Shown one piece after another: positions 60,500 to 64,000 of a stretch of 64,000 bases of DNA. Below the pieces are notes generated by a model that saw nothing but the letters and a program-made list of their open reading frames with translations, was not told the origin of the DNA and made no database searches. A program made the translations under genes and the position numbers. Position 1 is the stretch's first letter, and the number at the start of each line of letters is the position of its first letter. Origin of the DNA: Methylomonas koyamae (GTDB taxonomy: Bacteria; Pseudomonadota; Gammaproteobacteria; Methylococcales; Methylomonadaceae); assembly GCF_001644025.1 (NCBI RefSeq), contig NZ_LUUK01000196.1, forward strand, positions 62,001 to 126,000, in the 5' to 3' direction.

Positions 60500-61342
60500 T
60501 TACGCGGCGATCGGTGCCGACTTGCGACGCCGCGATGCCAGCACGCCGAACAGACCGCTACCGAACAACCACGCGGCGGCCGGCAATGGAACGGCGGCGG
60601 GAACCGGCGAAATCAGACTGAAGGTGCCGGCCATGCCGGCGGAATTGGAACCGTCGCCACCGAATAAAAAGGCCGATGTGTTGGGCGACCACCAGAGCTC
60701 GCCGGTAAAGGCCAGGCTATCGCCGTCGGTGGTAATACTGATATTACGGGTGTCGAAGGTATTGGAAGCAAAACTGACGTTGTTGGTTAAGGTCCAACCG
60801 GTGTTGGTGCCGTTGTTTCGCGCGGCGATATAAGAGAATTTGTAGTCGCCGGACAGCAGCGTGCCGGTAAAGCTACCGCGCGTCATATACACGCCATCCA
60901 AACCGACCTGACCGCTCGCGGTCAAGCTGGAGGCGTTCAGCAGATGGTCTTGATCGGACGCCCAAGTCAACGTCGTCGCTTGATTACTGCGCCCGCTGCC
61001 GCCGATATAACCGGTCGGTATCCCGGTGCCCGCCAAACTGCTTGGATTCACGTCGTAACTTAATATGTTCGGCGCCGGATAGGTATTCGTCGGAGTCGCG
61101 ACCATATCGTTCGCGGTCAAGGTGTCGGCCACCGCCTTATCGAAAAAATTGGCGACATAGTAAGAGGTAATCGAACCTTCTCCCAAGTTCAAGCCGGCCA
61201 ATAAGTCGTTTGGGTCGTTGAATGCGATATTGAACACACCGCCGTTCAAGGTACCGGCGTTGGCTAGATTGGTCGCCGCAAGCGCCGCCGCGGCAAACCA
61301 GGTTTTTCCTAAGGTCATTTTTTTTGATCCATGAAATTGCAT
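60500..61342 (-). CDS. PEP-CTERM domain protein
   Basis: The 280-residue exported protein has a signal peptide (KTWFAAAALAATNLANA), a Gly/Asn/Ser-rich beta domain (GGVFNIAFNDPNDLLAGLN; YYVANFFDKAVAD; TLLSGDYKFSYIAARNNG) and the tail VPLPAAAWLFGSGLFGVLA followed by SRRRKS. TAGGA lies seven bases before ATG 61342. Shared features with the next gene (a GG-x-F/M-x-(I/V) start, an FFD block and LSGDY) point to duplication. It is the first gene of the inserted block; 676 bases of non-coding DNA separate it from the MCE gene. Confidence 0.87.
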   Translation of the reverse strand: MQFHGSKKMTLGKTWFAAAALAATNLANAGTLNGGVFNIAFNDPNDLLAGLNLGEGSITSYYVANFFDKAVADTLTANDMVATPTNTYPAPNILSYDVNPSSLAGTGIPTGYIGGSGRSNQATTLTWASDQDHLLNASSLTASGQVGLDGVYMTRGSFTGTLLSGDYKFSYIAARNNGTNTGWTLTNNVSFASNTFDTRNISITTDGDSLAFTGELWWSPNTSAFLFGGDGSNSAGMAGTFSLISPVPAAVPLPAAAWLFGSGLFGVLASRRRKSAPIAA

Positions 61343-62018
61343 ATTTAATTCCTATAGGCTTGAAAGATAGATTTTCGGTAGCCGATTCGAACGCTTCGAA
61401 CCGACGCTTACTCTCGTTCGAGAGGCAACCCGGCTGTCTTGAACCAAGACCCAAGGCTTTCCGGCTCCGTCTTGCGGCGGATGTGGCAAATTTACCGTCG
61501 ATACCGCACCTTAAACTCGGCTCGACTCTCGCGGCCTCTCCTGATCCGCTCTTGCCGGCACACTGTCCAGATGCTGATTCCGAAAGTAATTTCCGGTGCG
61601 GCGAACAGACTCAAGCAGTTAGTGTGCCAGCCATACCTCGCTAAAACCGGGAAACGGTGACCGGCTGTCGGTGGCGCTATTGGAGTCCAGAACCGAGTCA
61701 TCGCTGCTAAAACCGGGGTACACAGAGAATCTGAACATCGTCGACTGCGGTCGACGGGGCGCATGAAAAGCAAACGGACAAACCCATTCGCCTATTTTTT
61801 ACTGAGTGATTTCACTCAATTAATCTCAACTATAGATAAGCTAAGTTATTGAAACAAAATTAAAATTAATATTCCTACCGCAAATGCCCAATGCACTTCG
61901 CGGCGTATAACATAATTTATTAAATTTAAGATTAATTGATGCCTAAAACCGGACTGACGCCGGAAAACATCGTTTCAGCGGGACCGGCGAAACGAGGGTG
62001 CCGCAAAGAGTGGGAAAG
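61343..62018. other. Long intergenic region with an AT-rich segment
   Basis: The 676 bases hold no credible gene. The part from about 61790 to 61960 is strikingly AT-rich against the background and contains a perfect palindrome, TGAGTGA (61803-61809) / TCACTCA (61812-61818), preceded by TTTTTT. It is a plausible promoter/operator zone for the leftward surface-protein block, and may mark the right-hand border of inserted DNA. Confidence 0.5.
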
Positions 62019-63011
62019 TTATTTGCCGTAAATCAAGGCTTGCGGCTGGCGTTCCAGCCCCTCGGCCAAGTCTTTGAGCGAACGCGAGGCGTTGCGCACT
62101 TCCAGCAAGGCCTGGTTCAGCGGCGCGTCGGCGTCGGCCAGCGTCTCGACCGCATTCAGCGCGTGCCGCGATTCCTGCAGAACCTGGGTCGCGGCGGCCA
62201 GGCTTTGTTCGGCGGCGCGCAACACCGGCAGCAATTCCCGGTTGAAATCCCGCAGCGTGGCGCGGGTGTCCGTCAAAGCGCCGTTGGCGTTGCTCAGCAA
62301 GGGTTCGGTTTGCCGGTTCAGCGTCGCCATCAACTTTTGGGTTTCCTGTAAGGACTTCGCCAAGGCGGTCATCGATTGCCTGGTGTTATCCGACTGCAAC
62401 AGATTGCGGATTTCGGTCAAGGTATCGGACAGATTTTTCAGGGTTTCCTCGACCGGCAATTGCTTGGCCCGGTTGATGATTTCGTCGGCGGTGTTGCGGA
62501 TTTCGTCGACCGTAGTCGGCACGCTGGGCAGTTCCGGCAAATTTTTATAATCCAGTTTGACCAGATTGATCGGCTTGTCGCTGTAGAAATTCAAATCGAC
62601 ATACAGCAAGCCGGTCAGCAAGCTCTGGGTTTCCAATCGCGCCTTCAAGCCGGCTTCTATCATCCGTTGCGCCGCTTCCTGTTGCTGTTTCTTGGTGTGG
62701 CCGTGACTCTCTTCGCCCGAGGTGTTGCGCAGCAAGGCCGGATCGATTTCGATGACCACCGGTTTGTAGATTCGGTCGGTGTCGGTTTCCATCACCAACG
62801 AAATCTCGCTAACGTTGCCGATCTGCACGCCCTGCAGCTTAACCGGCGCGCCGACGTTCAAGCCGTTCAAGGCCGAGTCGAAGAAGATCACGAAGCGATT
62901 TTTGTCCTTGAAATAATCGCCGCCGCCGAAAATCATCACGCCCATCGTCAACAAAGTCAGCGCACCGGTCAAAAACAAACCGATCGCCAATGGATTGGCT
63001 TGCTTGCTCAC
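62019..63011 (-). CDS. MCE-family (MlaD/PqiB-like) lipid transport protein
   Basis: The 330-residue protein has one N-terminal membrane anchor (about 9-29: IGLFLTGALTLLTMGVMIFGG), one MCE domain (about 40-125: FVIFFDSALNGLNVGAPVKL, QGVQIGNVSEISLV) and a long helical tail with repeated Leu/Gln/Thr. Single-MCE proteins form a hexameric ring in the periplasm and move lipids with a MlaEF-type pump. It overlaps the ATPase gene (63008-63011) by 4 bases. The auxiliary lipoprotein gene that should follow is displaced to 53428-54006. Confidence 0.93.
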   Translation of the reverse strand: MSKQANPLAIGLFLTGALTLLTMGVMIFGGGDYFKDKNRFVIFFDSALNGLNVGAPVKLQGVQIGNVSEISLVMETDTDRIYKPVVIEIDPALLRNTSGEESHGHTKKQQQEAAQRMIEAGLKARLETQSLLTGLLYVDLNFYSDKPINLVKLDYKNLPELPSVPTTVDEIRNTADEIINRAKQLPVEETLKNLSDTLTEIRNLLQSDNTRQSMTALAKSLQETQKLMATLNRQTEPLLSNANGALTDTRATLRDFNRELLPVLRAAEQSLAAATQVLQESRHALNAVETLADADAPLNQALLEVRNASRSLKDLAEGLERQPQALIYGK

Positions 63012-63799
63012 AGATTACTCCGATTACGGCCACCGGCTTGCCGGGAGACCGAGGCATCACCGCGCGTCAGGAAACGCACGATATTGGGATCTTTGGATTC
63101 CGCCAACAATTGCTTGGGCGGACCGCCGGCAATCATCGTATGGGTTTCGGCATCGAGAAACACCGAATTGCTGCCGATCAGGAAAATACTATCCAAGTCG
63201 TGGGTCACCACGACAACGGTCGCCGACAAGGCCTGACTCAAACTGAGGATCAGGTCGTCGAGCAATTTGGCGGTAATCGGGTCCAGGCCGGCCGACGGCT
63301 CATCGAAAAACAAAATTTCCGGGTCCAGCGCCATGGCTCTAGCCAAACCGGCGCGTTTTTGCATGCCCCCGCTCAACTCGGACGGATAATAATCCTCGAA
63401 ACCGGCCAAACCCACCAACGCCAGTTTGTACGACACGATGTCCCTGACCTTCCGGGCCGGCAGGCTGGTCGCCTCGGTAATCGGCAGTGCCACGTTTTCG
63501 GCCAACGTCATCGAACTGAGCAAGGCGCCGCTCTGAAACAACACGCCGGTGCGCTGCAAAATCCGCTGGCGACCGGCCGGATCGGCGGCCCACAAGGCTT
63601 GATCGCCGTAGAATACGTCGCCGGCGGCCGGCGCCTTCAGGCCTATCATGTGCCGCAATAGCGTGGTCTTGCCGCAGCCGTTGCCGCCCATCACGACAAA
63701 CACGTCGCCGCGATTGATCGTGAAATTCAGGTTGCGCTGAATCACGAAATCGCCGTAGGTCATCGTCAAATCCTTGATCGTGATGCAGGCATCGGCCAT
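63008..63799 (-). CDS. ABC transporter ATP-binding protein (MlaF-type)
   Basis: The 263-residue ATPase has Walker A GGNGCGKTT, Q-loop region, the signature ELSGGMQKRAGLARA and Walker B EILFFDEPSAGLDP, with the conserved switch His in VVVTHDLDSI. The LSGGM form is usual in the MlaF/Ttg2A-type ATPases that pair with MlaE permeases. Start ATG 63799 is 2 bases from the permease stop, so the three genes are one operon. It powers phospholipid or sterol-like lipid transfer between membranes. Confidence 0.95.
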   Translation of the reverse strand: MADACITIKDLTMTYGDFVIQRNLNFTINRGDVFVVMGGNGCGKTTLLRHMIGLKAPAAGDVFYGDQALWAADPAGRQRILQRTGVLFQSGALLSSMTLAENVALPITEATSLPARKVRDIVSYKLALVGLAGFEDYYPSELSGGMQKRAGLARAMALDPEILFFDEPSAGLDPITAKLLDDLILSLSQALSATVVVVTHDLDSIFLIGSNSVFLDAETHTMIAGGPPKQLLAESKDPNIVRFLTRGDASVSRQAGGRNRSNL

Positions 63800-63801
63800 C
63801 G

Positions 63802-64000
63802 CTAAATTCCCAGGCGGTTACAGATTATCGTCATCACCGAGTCGGCGACAACGATAAACACGATCGCGGTCACCACCGCCGAGGTTCCGGCATCGCCGAC
63901 CGCCGACGCGCTTCGGCCGCATTGCATGCCGCGCATGCAGCCGGACAAGGCAATCAAAATTCCGAACACCGAGCATTTGACGAAACCGATGATAAAGTCC
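63802..64000 (-). CDS. MlaE-type ABC transporter permease, C-terminal part (runs off the window)
   Basis: The minus strand reads open from the right edge to TAG at 63802-63804. The visible 65 residues (DFIIGFVKCSVFGILIALSG, MQCGRSASAVGDAGTSAVVT, then AIVFIVVADSVMTII) are the typical end of MlaE/YrbE permeases, with the hydrophobic last helix. It precedes the MlaF-type ATPase gene by 2 bases. Confidence 0.9.
   Translation of the reverse strand, partial: DFIIGFVKCSVFGILIALSGCMRGMQCGRSASAVGDAGTSAVVTAIVFIVVADSVMTIICNRLGI

Noticed and set aside
1-64000. CRISPR array, tRNA or rRNA genes, prophage
   Set aside because: No regularly spaced repeats, no tRNA cloverleaf-like segments, no rRNA sequence and no phage structural genes were noticed on reading.

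Overview
The window (about 57% GC by eye, dense gene packing, many ATGA-type overlaps) looks like chromosomal DNA of a gammaproteobacterium. Gene content (htpG, mutL-miaA, msrPQ, FecIRA-type iron signalling, PEP-CTERM surface proteins, MCE lipid transporter, norspermidine-type decarboxylase) would fit a Methylococcales methanotroph such as Methylomonas. No methane-oxidation gene is present, so that placement is an inference. No rRNA, tRNA or CRISPR array was seen.

Layout. 1-4080: start of a histidine kinase and a receiver-TPR response regulator (minus strand), divergent from htpG, which has a heat-shock (sigma-32 type) promoter. 4081-5584: small accessory patch with a hypothetical membrane protein and a REP-associated tyrosine transposase preceded by two mirror-image 17-bp REP hairpins. 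5585-14661: phosphoesterase, arylamine N-acetyltransferase, a secreted metzincin protease with an STN-like N-domain, then the minus-strand operon mutL-miaA-formyl-THF cyclo-ligase-nspC, a transposase remnant and a GNAT enzyme.

14860-29426 is the most striking region: a CarH/LitR-like MerR regulator with a B12-binding domain, divergent from an RpoD-like sigma factor, followed by HflK, HflC and FtsH, a small membrane protein, and a tight ten-gene run: SRPBCC protein, short LOV photoreceptor, fatty-acid hydroxylase/desaturase, MsrP, MsrQ, TIGR01777 epimerase, membrane protein, class I photolyase, Blc lipocalin and a DUF523-DUF1722 protein. I read this as a light and photo-oxidative stress programme: two candidate photosensors (B12 and FMN), a dedicated sigma factor, membrane-protein quality control, and repair of DNA, methionine and lipids.

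29547-33843: FecA/FecR/FecI-type iron uptake and signalling. 34142-38340: a small PAS protein and a CheB-CheR-PAS fusion without a kinase domain. 39143-43319: a large GH94-like glycoside phosphorylase and a secreted lectin-like protein.

43620-51669: a membrane patatin-like phospholipase, then a peptide-export (microcin/RiPP-like) operon reading leftward: two double-glycine precursor peptides, a nine-cysteine protein, an HlyD adaptor and a C39-peptidase ABC exporter. It is divergent from a Crp/Fnr regulator, and two tandem CRP-like palindromes lie in the shared intergenic region.

51683-64000: a short GlpD-like oxidoreductase, a nested inverted-repeat (MITE-like) element, and an MCE-type lipid ABC operon (permease, ATPase, MCE protein) whose auxiliary lipoprotein gene is now 8 kb away. 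The intervening block encodes exported proteins: two with C-terminal dockerin modules and a shared CTRPRCA tail, one with a cohesin-like domain and a PEP-CTERM anchor, and two further PEP-CTERM proteins. It suggests an exosortase-anchored cohesin-dockerin surface assembly.
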